Source: Craterostigma plantagineum
Lineage: Eukaryota > Streptophyta > Magnoliopsida > Lamiales > Linderniaceae
Length of the DNA: 64,000 nucleotides
Direction of reading: 5' to 3'
Assembly (NCBI GenBank): GCA_027422505.1
Contig: JAPQWV010000018.1
Location: 17,316,001 to 17,380,000, forward strand
Each line of letters begins with the position of its first letter. The stretch's first letter is position 1. Below are positions 48,659-58,114 of the stretch, one piece after another. Made by a program: the position numbers and the translations under genes. Under the pieces are notes generated by a model. The model did no database searches, was not told the origin of the DNA, and was given only the letters and a program-made list of their open reading frames with translations.

Positions 48659-50118
48659 TTACCCTCCCGTTGAAGACATCCTCGTCCTCGAGGATGATAA
48701 TGTGAAACTCTGATGTAGTTAAGATAATGTCCAACCAAGCAACCACGATCATCAGCTATGGTCGACGAACCTTTTCCACGATCGAAAGGAAAAAGTGAAC
48801 TTCTAACGAATCCAGCGGTCATAGGAGGTGAGGTGGCAGAAGCCAAAGGCAGTGGCCTATTAATTGCCCAATCATCTATAGGTATAGGAGATAGTTTGGA
48901 AGTAGCGAGCTCGGACTCGTGAGGATGATGTCCGATAAGGAGACCACGAAAATCGCTTGCTATCGTCGGTGTACCTTTTCCACGATCGAAAGGCAGGCTT
49001 CGTTTTGCTAATCCACGGGATGTAGCTACCGTTCTTGACAACCACCGCCCAACTGTTGCAGCTTTTCCACGGTCGAAAGGTTGGTATCTTCTTGCAAGTC
49101 CTCGATCGAAGGGTAAGTTCGGCTCCTCCCTAACGTGTAATTGCTCGTCATACAATCGTCCTCGATTGAACAGTAAAGTCGTGTCCTCACTAACAAGCAG
49201 CTGCTCGACAAAACACCTCCCAAGATCGAAAGGCATATGATGATCTGAACTTTTCCTCCCTTTAGCACTATCGTCGAAAACGCGTATATAAGAACATAAT
49301 TCAGCATTACCAACATTACCCAACGCACTAAGAACGTCAACCAACACCAAGGAATCCTTCTCGAAGTCTACACTATCCTTTGCGATACATAAGAACCCCA
49401 TTTCCTCGACAATATGCCAACGCCCTCGATCAAATGGTAGGTTGGACACCTCCCCCACTTGCAGTCGCTCGACATCCCATCGTCCTAGGTCAGTCCATAC
49501 ACCATCAACATCAACTAACACGGATTCATCACCAATAATATCGGTCCCCTTAATCACGTAAGAATCCGGCGTAGCCACAACCACCAACATGGGCGAACCC
49601 TTATCAACCAACGTCAAGGAGTTACCATCGCTCAACATTAATTTATCATTAACCACAAGCGGTCCAGATTCAATTACAACAGATTCGTCATCACCTATGA
49701 CCGGTTCCGCATCGCCCTCGTCAAGAATCAAAACCGATCGTGTCCCAACCAACGTCGGCAAACCCACGTCAACCAACTCCAAGGTTTCCTCATCAGCCAC
49801 ATTCTCGGCAATCACATCCTCATCAGCTGCCTCTCGAAGCTCAGTAGCGCCAAACCTTTCGAGCACAGCTTCGGTAAAATCATTCCAAGGTAAGTCCTTA
49901 CCTTCAACGTACTCGTCGTACCATTCGAGAGCCTCGCCTTCGATGTAGAGCCATGCGCGCTGCGTTCTCTCGACGTCAGTGATGGTCTTCGATGTGAAGT
50001 ATTGAGTGCACTCCTCCACCCAAGCTATTGCATCAGTTCCATAGAAGGTGGGAGGCATCCTGATCCAAGTAATCGGCATTGTTGAATTCGCCCGAGAATC
50101 GATAAGCTCTGATACCAA
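48592..50118 (-). CDS. gag-like protein of element X with repeated PFDRG motif
   Basis: 508 residues if read from 50118; the Met at 50079 (MPITWIRMPPTFYGTDAIAW) is an equally good start. Residues about 25-95 resemble a Ty3-type retrotransposon gag domain (WLYIEGEALEWYDEYVEG, WNDFTEAVLERFGA). An acidic Val/Asp/Glu-rich region follows. Then the motif PFDRGR/K or a variant recurs about eight times (LPFDRGRW, MPFDLGRC, LLFNRGRL, LPFDRGLA, QPFDRGKA, LPFDRGKG, FPFDRGKG). No zinc knuckle or enzyme is present. The last part runs into the 3' LTR. The frame is completely open in a very young element, so it may be expressed. Confidence 0.75.
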   Translation of the reverse strand: MVSELIDSRANSTMPITWIRMPPTFYGTDAIAWVEECTQYFTSKTITDVERTQRAWLYIEGEALEWYDEYVEGKDLPWNDFTEAVLERFGATELREAADEDVIAENVADEETLELVDVGLPTLVGTRSVLILDEGDAEPVIGDDESVVIESGPLVVNDKLMLSDGNSLTLVDKGSPMLVVVATPDSYVIKGTDIIGDESVLVDVDGVWTDLGRWDVERLQVGEVSNLPFDRGRWHIVEEMGFLCIAKDSVDFEKDSLVLVDVLSALGNVGNAELCSYIRVFDDSAKGRKSSDHHMPFDLGRCFVEQLLVSEDTTLLFNRGRLYDEQLHVREEPNLPFDRGLARRYQPFDRGKAATVGRWLSRTVATSRGLAKRSLPFDRGKGTPTIASDFRGLLIGHHPHESELATSKLSPIPIDDWAINRPLPLASATSPPMTAGFVRSSLFPFDRGKGSSTIADDRGCLVGHYLNYIRVSHYHPRGRGCLQREGNVRTRVKRRMGPYGLGLAHRFT

Positions 50119-50119
50119 T

Positions 50120-50486
50120 TGTAAGATCCCAACCTAATTAAGGTGGTTTCTTACAGGATTTTAATCGAACACTTGGCGTTCGTTGTTTTAAATCCGAGAA
50201 AAGTAGAGAAATGAAGATCGAAGGACGATCGAAGGGGGAGAGATAGATTGAGATAGAGAGGGAGACAGAGATAGAGCTGAGAGAGATCGTGAGAGAGACA
50301 GAGAGATACAGCGAGAAGAGAGACTTGAAGAAGATAGATAGTTAATTCATATTTGCTTAATCATCCATACGTTCCACTTACAATATATAAAAGCAATTAG
50401 AAGTAAAATGCATAATGGGCTAAGTAAACCTATGGGCCAAGCCCAAACCATATGGGCCCATTCTCCTCTTGACTCGGGTCCTGACA
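50120..50486 (-). repeat. 5' LTR of element X
   Basis: 367 bp, two mismatches from its partner (ACAC/ATAC near 50310 and CAACC/AAACC near 50448). Its outer U3 end is joined through TTAA to element Y. Confidence 0.9.
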
Positions 50487-50490
50487 TTAA

Positions 50491-50925
50491 TGTAAGAGCC
50501 CAACCTAGGAGTGACATTGATAAGCAGAGCTGATGATAACTATTTGGGCTCATCCAAGAGTGAGGTCGGCCCATTTAACTAGCGATTGTGATATGTTCAT
50601 TTTACTTGGCTCATTATGCACTTTTGGTTTATATACTGTAATGTGACTCGTTGAGGAATTAAGCAATGAATTATGTTTCTTCTCTAATCTGAAATTCTCT
50701 CTTATCTCTCGCGTCGCTATCTCTCTTCTCCCTCACGATCGAGCCTTCGATCTCTCTTCTCTTCCTCACCTCTTCTTCCTTCTTCATCTTCTATCTCTCA
50801 ATCTTCTCTATTCTCATTCTCTCTATCTAAATTCCTTCAAAATATAACACATATTAGCACGCTCGCAACCCGTTCGATAAAAACCACGTGTAAGAAACAG
50901 TATGAATAACGGCCGGGATCATACA
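50491..50925 (+). repeat. 5' LTR of element Y
   Basis: 435 bp. Its outer U3 end abuts the U3 end of element X across TTAA (50487-50490). Confidence 0.9.
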
Positions 50926-50958
50926 TTTGGTATCAGAGCCGACCATCCTCGGATCGTC

Positions 50959-52809
50959 ATGGCTGACAATGGAACATTGGGGATGCTTAATACTCATGTG
51001 GCGCAGTTGAAATATCAGATGGATGAGTTTGCCCAAGCTCAACAAGGACTCAAGTTTCAATTGGGAAAAATGTCCCAGACCGTACAAGTGATCATGAAGC
51101 AACTCCAAAATCAAGGACCATCGATGGCGGACTATACTTGCTTGCAGACGACGGGCAGATTTGACCGAGCTCCTGTTATAGCGGGAAACACCGGGAACGC
51201 CTCACGACCTCGCCTCTTTCCCAAACTTGAATTTCCGCGTTTTGACGGCACAAACCCCCGAGATTGGCTACAAAAATGCAAGGAGTACTTCCAGATGGTA
51301 ACCACGCTCACCGAGCAGCAGAAAGTCCAAGTTGCTGGGCTCTACATCTCAGGCGAGGCCCTCGAGTGGTACGACGAGTATGTTGAAGGTAACGACTCTC
51401 TAACTTGGAATGAGTTCGTAGAAGCCATAATTGACATATTTGAATCTATTGAGATGCCGAGTGATGTTTCATTGCTTGAGAGTGATTCGTTGATGATTGA
51501 TGATGAGCGTAGCACAGATTCTATCATGCTTGAGGCTAACTTGTCGGCCGAGGTTGACCCGATTGGGATTGAGGATGGACCAATGATGCTTGGTATGGAA
51601 TCAGTATTGACGATGGAAAAATCAGTGTTGGTAGGTGATGATTCATCAATGTTCGTTGATAAGGGGCCTATGTCGTCGATATTGATTGATGAGTTGGTTT
51701 ACGTTGAGTTGGCGTTGGGTGTGAATGAGTTGTTTGTCGGGGGAACGATGGTAGACGAGGTTATTAACCTTCCATTTGATCGAGGTCGTTGGCGTATAGT
51801 CGAAAGAATGAGTGCCTTACATTCATATGAGGGAATTGTTGGGATGTTATTGAGGGGGCTCACTTTTACGGAGAAAGAACGAAATGCTCACTACTTGCGT
51901 GGTCTCTTACCTCCTACTATCATCGCTCAAGAATTTAAAGAACAGTTTATGCAAAGCATGAGCCTCTATGATGTCCATTTTCAGAGGTACTTGGTTACGA
52001 TGGAGCTCGAGGCGAGGAACGAGAGATTGTTCTACAAGGTCCTCATTGATGAGGCGGGGAAGTTGCTCTCGGTCATCTACACGCCGACAATCAGCAAGGC
52101 CTGCCAACAATACGCTGGTATCTTTAAGCGCCCTCAGCACTTACCTTTCGATCGAGGCCGTCCTAGTGTTGTAGTAATCAAGGCGAAGTTGTCCATTGGG
52201 GAAAAATTGCAAATACGCACGTCAATAGCACTAAAATACCGAGTCTTAGACCGTGGAAAAAGTCCAGCAGTTGGGCGACGATGGCTCTGGAATGCTGACC
52301 GGGCGATGGCCAAGCCTCTGCCCGACCTCTTTAACAATCAACAACCAAGGAAGCACGGAAGACGACAATCAGCTAGGAATTTTACCCGCATGTGCATGGG
52401 AAAGCGCCAAGACCTGATGAAGACAACTGAATTGGCGATTGTAGGGGTGATATCGCTCCTCGAACGGTTTATCAATGGAGACAAAACACTCAAATGCGCA
52501 CTCGACTTGGTGTTTTTTAGACATACTCCTTTCGTTCACAGAAATATCTTGGGTGAAAGGGATGATGAATCAAGTACTTGGGCTGTAATGGTGTGTTCGT
52601 CACGGTTCTGCTCTTGGACAACAACCCTAGCAGCTCGACGACTAGCAAGAAGATATAAACCTTTCGATCGAGGTAAACGCGTCGCAGCGGTAATATTGCT
52701 GTCTACTTTCGGAATTTCTAAGGATGGGAAACTTTATTCAAATCTGGAAGCTTACACGTTTTTTTTATACGACGGGTCGAATGGGATTCATCCTCATATG
52801 GTTGCTTGA
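50959..52809 (+). CDS. gag / malic-enzyme fusion protein of element Y
   Basis: The frame is open from 50902. I place the start at 50959 (MADNGTLGML), after the primer site, giving 616 residues. It has an N-terminal coiled-coil-like part (HVAQLKYQMDEFAQAQQGLK), then a Ty3-type gag domain (FPRFDGTNPRDWLQKCKEYF, GLYISGEALEWYDEYVEGND). An acidic region and LPFDRGRWRIVERM follow. 51848-52137 then encodes about 96 residues of plant NADP-dependent malic enzyme (GLTFTEKERNAHYLRGLLPP, RNERLFYKVLIDEAGKLL, YTPTISKACQQYAGIFKRPQ). More PFDRG motifs follow (LPFDRGRP, VLDRGKS, KPFDRGKR). The fragment lacks the NADP-binding and catalytic core, so malic-enzyme activity is not expected. Confidence 0.8.
   Translation: MADNGTLGMLNTHVAQLKYQMDEFAQAQQGLKFQLGKMSQTVQVIMKQLQNQGPSMADYTCLQTTGRFDRAPVIAGNTGNASRPRLFPKLEFPRFDGTNPRDWLQKCKEYFQMVTTLTEQQKVQVAGLYISGEALEWYDEYVEGNDSLTWNEFVEAIIDIFESIEMPSDVSLLESDSLMIDDERSTDSIMLEANLSAEVDPIGIEDGPMMLGMESVLTMEKSVLVGDDSSMFVDKGPMSSILIDELVYVELALGVNELFVGGTMVDEVINLPFDRGRWRIVERMSALHSYEGIVGMLLRGLTFTEKERNAHYLRGLLPPTIIAQEFKEQFMQSMSLYDVHFQRYLVTMELEARNERLFYKVLIDEAGKLLSVIYTPTISKACQQYAGIFKRPQHLPFDRGRPSVVVIKAKLSIGEKLQIRTSIALKYRVLDRGKSPAVGRRWLWNADRAMAKPLPDLFNNQQPRKHGRRQSARNFTRMCMGKRQDLMKTTELAIVGVISLLERFINGDKTLKCALDLVFFRHTPFVHRNILGERDDESSTWAVMVCSSRFCSWTTTLAARRLARRYKPFDRGKRVAAVILLSTFGISKDGKLYSNLEAYTFFLYDGSNGIHPHMVA
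51848..52137 (+). other. captured NADP-malic enzyme N-terminal fragment
   Basis: About 96 consecutive codons match the conserved N-terminal domain of plant NADP-ME in sense orientation, without introns, and in frame with gag. It is bounded by LPFDRG motifs at 51768 and 52141. The intronless state points to capture from mRNA during reverse transcription, if host NADP-ME genes are interrupted here as expected. Confidence 0.8.
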
Positions 52810-52887
52810 TCGAAACCGAATGGGGAAATTCGTTGGAAGTTTTAATCATTCATCCTTGGGGACAAGGATGTTTCAACGGAGGGGTAA

Positions 52888-53322
52888 TGTAAGAGCCCAA
52901 CCTAGGAGTGACATTGATAAGCAGAGCTGATGATAACTATTTGGGCTCATCCAAGAGTGAGGTCGGCCCATTTAACTAGCGATTGTGATATGTTCATTTT
53001 ACTTGGCTCATTATGCACTTTTGGTTTATATACTGTAATGTGACTCGTTGAGGAATTAAGCAATGAATTATGTTTCTTCTCTAATCTGAAATTCTCTCTT
53101 ATCTCTCGCGTCGCTATCTCTCTTCTCCCTCACGATCGAGCCTTCGATCTCTCTTCTCTTCCTCACCTCTTCTTCCTTCTTCATCTTCTATCTCTCAATC
53201 TTCTCTATTCTCATTCTCTCTATCTAAATTCCTTCAAAATATAACACATATTAGCACGCTCGCAACCCGTTCGATAAAAACCACGTGTAAGAAACAGTAT
53301 GAATAACGGCCGGGATCTTACA
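52888..53322 (+). repeat. 3' LTR of element Y
   Basis: 435 bp, ending TCTTACA and followed directly by TATTC, the same five bases that precede element X. Confidence 0.9.
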
Positions 53323-53830
53323 TATTCGTATTCGATTCGATTCGTATTCGAATCCTAAAAATCGATCCGATTCGATAAGGATATTCGAATATATTCGCGA
53401 ATATTCGAATATTCGAAAAAAATTCAATTTTTTCCCCATAAAACCTGTTAGAATTACAAAATAATTCTGAAAAATTACAAAATCTAAGAAACAACTCAAT
53501 GTTCGTATTTCTTTTTATTTTTACACTTGGAGCGTGAGTTAAATAGATGAAAGGTTTGCTTTATTTCCTTTTATGGGTCAAAACAAATAAATAATTTAAG
53601 TCTAATATTTTATTTGGTTTACAAGTATATATATAATATATATTACATATAACGAATCGAATATTGGTTAATTTTTCGAATCGAATACAGACATATTCTT
53701 GTTCGTATTCGAAATTATTCGAATCATAAAAAGTATTTAGATTCGTATTCGTATTCGTTTATTTCGAATTTGAATCTTAAATTTCGAATCGAATCTCGAA
53801 CCGAAGTTCATTTGCAACCCTACTTGGGAG

Positions 53831-55014
53831 AATGCATACCCACATGTCATCAATGGGCTTAATCTCAACTTGGGTTTTGTCCCATAATCGACGAAGTGTA
53901 GATTCTATTTTATTTTAAGACTGAATATAGTCCAAGTGTGGAGACCACGGTGGTGGTGTGGGATGATACTAACGCTAGAATCTGACCAACGTTTCTTCTG
54001 CTTCGGATCATCGTTCGAGGTTTTCTCTTCTTTTATTTGGCACAAAAAGTATAATCATCCTCAATCCGATCGGATCGATCACCAGCTGGAGAAACGCTCA
54101 ACTCAACAGTGCGCTTCTATCAAAGCCGTAATTTCCATTCCCTTTGATTCTCCTAAACCAAATCATCCAACGCCCTTCGTCTCGATTCCTCAACATCACT
54201 GATTGCACATGCTAATTCCACCTGAAAGTTGGTGAATGCAACTGCAATCCAATTCCGAATAAAACGAACAATAAGAAGAATCTAACGAACGAAATAGATT
54301 TGCCGAAAATCAGAAACTGCACATCGCCCCAAATTTGAAGCCGATTAAGTTTAGCCCGTATTGAACTGGGCGGAAATTAATAATGGGATCTACTAATCCG
54401 TCAACGATTGTTTGATTTTTCACTTCCAATTATTTGAATTAATAATCTTATGGATTTAACGATTGCACGTGACGCTAACGCAGTAAATTACCCCTAACAT
54501 AGTTTAAGATGAAAATTTAATTTTTATTTTGCCCATCATTAAAAAGTCAAAGTCTACAAGGAAGAGTTAATGATACTTGTGTTCCCAACCGACGTAATAT
54601 TGAATCCATGATTTAGGGCTTGCATGTCCAAGCATGTTTACCCACCAAATTCACATCGTGGCGGCGCCCATGAAGATTATTGACCTACAAATTTTCCTAA
54701 ATTATTTTGACCATAAAAGTATCTAGCTTTTTTCCTTGAAATAAAATTGAAACATCTTGCCTAGCAAGAGCAATACAAGACTGAAACATCCAATTGAGAC
54801 CCAAGTTTAGCATCCATGCAGTGATCAAGGCCCTGAATGCAGGTAAAATGCTAAAGGTCAAATACATAAATGACGACAAGCAAACAGATTAGCCCCTCCG
54901 GTTATATTCTCGTCGTTCACGAAAAAAGAAAAGACGAAACAGAGAAGATTTACGATCTATACCAACTACACTAACATTGAAAGGTAACAAGTGAACTATA
55001 TTCATACCTGCAAA
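53831..55014. other. intergenic, no gene supported
   Basis: A short frame at 53936-54202 has no family signature. The stretch is AT-rich, and its right end is the 3' flank of the BED/hAT-derived gene. No bordered repeat was found. Confidence 0.4.
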
Positions 55015-57104
55015 TCACTTCTCCTGATCATACGCCAAGGCTAGAGGAGGCATTGAGGAATTAACAGAGTCCATCGCTGTACAAGGCAGGTTAGATTACA
55101 CGTTAGCATCCAACCACAGTTGAACGTACGATGGCTACATAAAAAGACACTAATACCCTTTAGCTCGTCGAGCATCCACTCTCGTGAGCACATCAAAGCT
55201 TGGCAAATGTCTGGGCTCAGCGAGCTCCAAGAGTGATTGAGGGGCCTACTGTCTCCCAAGTCAAATCTTGATTCAGTATCAGCTTTTGACAAAGGTATCC
55301 CCAATATGTTACGAGCCATCATCGACAACGTGGGATACCTCGGTTCGTGAACTTTCCACCAATTCAAGATTCTAAAATCGGCGTTTCTTGGGAACAAAGG
55401 CTCTTCCAAGTACTTGTCCAAGTCTGACTTCGAGTTCTGGCTTGTGGAAGTATCTTGGATGAACTTATCAAATCCTGATAGTCTATCCTTGAAAGCACCG
55501 CCAGCAGATTCTGACGCATCGTATTTATGACCTTCAGAAGAATACATAGCGTGACCGTTGTAAAGAGTTCTCAGGCAGTTCGAAACTATGTCTATGCACT
55601 CTTTAGCACTGTCCCCATAAATTTGCGGGTAGTAGTATTCGACGAGTTTCATCTTGAACCGAGGATCCAATACTGCTGCAACTGCAATGATCAAGCTACA
55701 TTTCTTCCAATACTCATCGAATTTTGATTTCAGTTTTAACGCCAATGAGATCATGAAGTCATCGGATTTCTGACACCATTTGATCAGCTGCAGATGAATG
55801 TCGCATATTTCAGCAAAGTAAGAGTTTGCAGTAGAATGAGAGCTGTTGGCAAAGACATTAGAAACTTCATGAACGAATTTCAAGATGCATGCGATGGCCT
55901 GAACCCTGTCCCAATCAGAACTAGATGGGCAAACTACAAAGGTCGATTCTTGTTCGTGCAGTCGACAAAAGGCTTCTTTGTACTCTAAAGCAGCTTCAAG
56001 CATCATATACGTTGAGTTCCAGTGAGAAGGACTATCGATGGATAAGAATTTCTGACTACTGATACCAAGTAACTGAACTACCTGTTCAAACATTTCTTGC
56101 ACTGCCAGGGAACTTTTAACATACTGTACGGTTTCACGAACTTTATTGGTTATCTCGCGTGACGAATCCAGAACATCTTGGACCAACAATGTCACTGTAC
56201 TTGAAGCACAACGTACATCGAATAATTGACCTTCACACATAAGTAATTTCTGCTGGCACAGCTCGTCCCTAACTTTAGATATCAAGTTATCGTAGGTGGA
56301 TCCATTGCTAATTGTCAAGGAGAAGACCTTCCGATCAATGTGCCAGTTCCTAATGCTTGACATTATCAGTTCTGAGACCAAGGATTCTGATTGAGAATGA
56401 TTAACAGGCAGAAAACTTAATATCCTTTTCTTCAATTCCCACGAAGAATCAACGTAACGTGCCGTCAAACTCAGATACTCTGAGTTTCCATTAGTCATCC
56501 ATCTATCAGCACAAAGACTAATCTTTCCAGGCAACTTGTCCAACTCCTCAAAGACTCTATGTCTTTCTCTTCTATAAATCTCCTTACAATCAACCTGCAC
56601 TTCATTAACCGTTGTGAATTCAAACAGGGGTTGGAGATTTTTAACAAACTTCTTGAATCCAGTGTCTTCAATAATATCAACAGGATATCCATGCATTGCA
56701 ATCATGCGAGCAAGATCAAGCTGGCTCTGTCTATGATCAAAACAGGCAAAACCCCTGTTTATATATCCTACTTGTCCTTGCTCAAAGTTCGTACTTGCAA
56801 TGGTGACTGTCTCACTTCTCAATGAAAGTTGATTGTCGCTGAGATTGGTAGGGGACAGTGTACTTTGCTTCATCCTTGCCTTTGTAAACATTTCGTCAAC
56901 GCCATGATTCGTTCTTCTGCGGCATCTGAGCAAATGATTTCTCAAATGCGAAGTTCCACTGGTACTCGAACCGCTGAGTATCCTCTTACAGTGCCGACAT
57001 ACGGCTGCAAATGTTTCTCCTTTTTTCACTCTATCAAAATCGTTCCACACGACGGACTTTAGCCGGCTAGTATTGACAAGGACAAGATCTTCTGAGGCTT
57101 CCAT
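55015..57104 (-). CDS. domesticated hAT transposase-like protein (BED finger, DUF4413, hAT dimerisation)
   Basis: Main exon 57104-55157 and a short last exon 55076-55015 join (AAG G|CG ATG) to 669 residues ending PPLALAYDQEK. Without the intron the frame would run on to a different tail. Domains: BED zinc finger at residues about 15-65 (VWNDFDRVKKGETFAAVCRH, C..C, HLRNHLLRC), a hAT RNase-H-like region (LCADRWMTNGNSEYLSLTAR, SPSHWNSTYMMLEAALEY), DUF4413 (FKMKLVEYYYPQIYG) and a C-terminal dimerisation domain (DLDKYLEEPLFPRNADFRIL, WWKVHEPRYPTLSMMARNIL, SREWM). No terminal inverted repeats or 8-bp duplications flank it. It has an intron and a real promoter, so it looks like a RICESLEEPER/DAYSLEEPER-type host gene. 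A 5'-UTR intron donor (GTG|GTAAGT) lies near 57737. Confidence 0.87.
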
Positions 57105-57780
57105 TGGCTCAATTTACCACCAAACCATCAAAGTGTCTAAGCTACGTGAATACTAACCTGGGATAATCGGAAAATATAACTGCGTATGTAAGGCGAACTC
57201 CTAAAAGCAGTCAAAAGCAAAACACCAAATTTCCATGCAGAATGTGTATGGGAAAATAGTAAAGTAAGACAGATGTGCGAAAACATCTCTGACTTCAGAT
57301 CCATAAAGTACAACATCATGATACCAAAGCTACGTCAATATCAACAGAGATCAGACTGTAATTCATATCATTTTACAAGGAATGATAAAACAGATTCAAA
57401 TTCACACCAAGCTCAGTTTCAGAGATTATTCGAAGAACAGTTGCATTAATCACGGTTATTAAGACTGTTGAGATAAATCACTACTTCGTTCCCTCGCATA
57501 AACAACAAATCTCACACCCTTGCATGCTGATCAAGTCAAATCTGAATCTGCCAAACAAACCCTAACCGACCCGATCCGATACCCACTCACTCAACCCGAC
57601 ACAACGATGATTCCTACTCATCGAAACATCCTAATCTCGGTTCTCATGCATCACCCAAATCATACAAAAGTACGCCGTTTCGAATCTTATTCCTCAATTG
57701 GAGAAAAAACAAGCTCACATACCGAACCAGAGAGACTTACCACGAAAATGCCGGAATCTAGAGCAGAATAGGATCTAAGA
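57105..57780 (-). other. 5' leader (with intron) of the BED/hAT-derived gene
   Basis: No protein gene. A donor-like CGTG|GTAAGTCTC at about 57737 on the minus strand and T-rich sequence before the ATG suggest one leader intron. Confidence 0.4.
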
Positions 57781-57939
57781 ATAGCCGTCTCCTTGTTCTT
57801 CGTGCGAGCAAAGCTAAGGATTATGGTAGATAGCTGGGCTATAGTATAGATAAGAATCGAAAGAAAAAACAGAGAATGAAGAAGAAAGAACTCGTCTCTC
57901 GGTAGAAAAATGGCAAGAGAACGGAAGTGCTGCCAAATC

Positions 57940-58114
57940 GTAACCTAAGGCGCCAACCCGACAAAAAGGTCCGATAGACCCGCTTTTATTGGGCCTCCAT
58001 TTATAACAATTTGGGCTTTTCAGGCCCATTTGGTTAATACAGGCCCGAATATTAGGCCCAATCATGCAGAGCCATCTTCTTCAGTCGGCGAGAATCCTCG
58101 AGTGAGGACTTGCA
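57940..58114. promoter_or_regulatory. bidirectional promoter with clustered site II (TGGGCC/T) motifs
   Basis: Between the divergent BED/hAT gene and COQ3 lie ATTGGGCCTCC (57988), TTTGGGCTTTT (58010), CAGGCCCATTT (58021), CAGGCCCGAAT (58041) and TAGGCCCAATC (58053). TGGGCY elements bound by TCP factors are typical of nuclear genes for mitochondrial proteins. They fit COQ3 and contain no TATA box. Confidence 0.65.

Larger units (their letters stand above)
48292..50486 (-). mobile_element. gag-only LTR retrotransposon X (left half of dimer)
   Basis: LTRs at 48292-48658 and 50120-50486, 367 bp each, differ at only two positions by eye. On the minus strand they start TGTCAGGACCC and end GGGATCTTACA. 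The primer site TGGTATCAGAGC lies two bases inside the right LTR, and the purine tract ACGGGAGGGTAA abuts the left one. The interior has one long gag-like frame and no protease, RT or integrase, so it is non-autonomous. TATTC precedes it (48287-48291) but does not follow it. TATTC instead appears after element Y. Confidence 0.92.
50491..53322 (+). mobile_element. gag-only LTR retrotransposon Y (right half of dimer) with captured host sequence
   Basis: LTRs at 50491-50925 and 52888-53322, 435 bp each, seem to differ at one base (GATCATACA versus GATCTTACA). A primer site TGGTATCAGAGCC starts at 50928 and the purine tract ACGGAGGGGTAA precedes the 3' LTR. The single long frame holds gag, a malic-enzyme fragment and PFDRG motifs, with no pol. 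Its LTR shares blocks with that of X (TTACTTGGCTCATTATGCA-like, GTAAGAAAC, GGGATCTTACA). TATTC follows it (53323-53327). Confidence 0.92.
48229..53822. mobile_element. hAT-type MITE containing the LTR-retrotransposon pair
   Basis: Ends TAGGGTTGCAAACGAACCGA and, inverted, TAGGGTTGCAAATGAACTTC. Flanks TTTGGGAG (48221-48228) and CTTGGGAG (53823-53830) match 7 of 8, a hAT-type duplication. Without the 5-kb insert it is about 560 bp, AT-rich with GAATCGAATATTCG words. It belongs to the same family as the UGT intron element. Confidence 0.78.

Noticed and set aside
48229..53822. X and Y interpreted as a single long LTR element or as two independent insertions
   Set aside because: A single element is excluded by opposite orientations and distinct LTR pairs. 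Independent insertions are disfavoured by the lack of duplications at the inner junction and the shared TATTC outside.
55041..57104. The 687-residue uninterrupted reading of the BED/hAT gene
   Set aside because: After REWMLDELK the sequence has a GT donor and a matching AG. The spliced form gives a shorter, more plausible tail ending DQEK.
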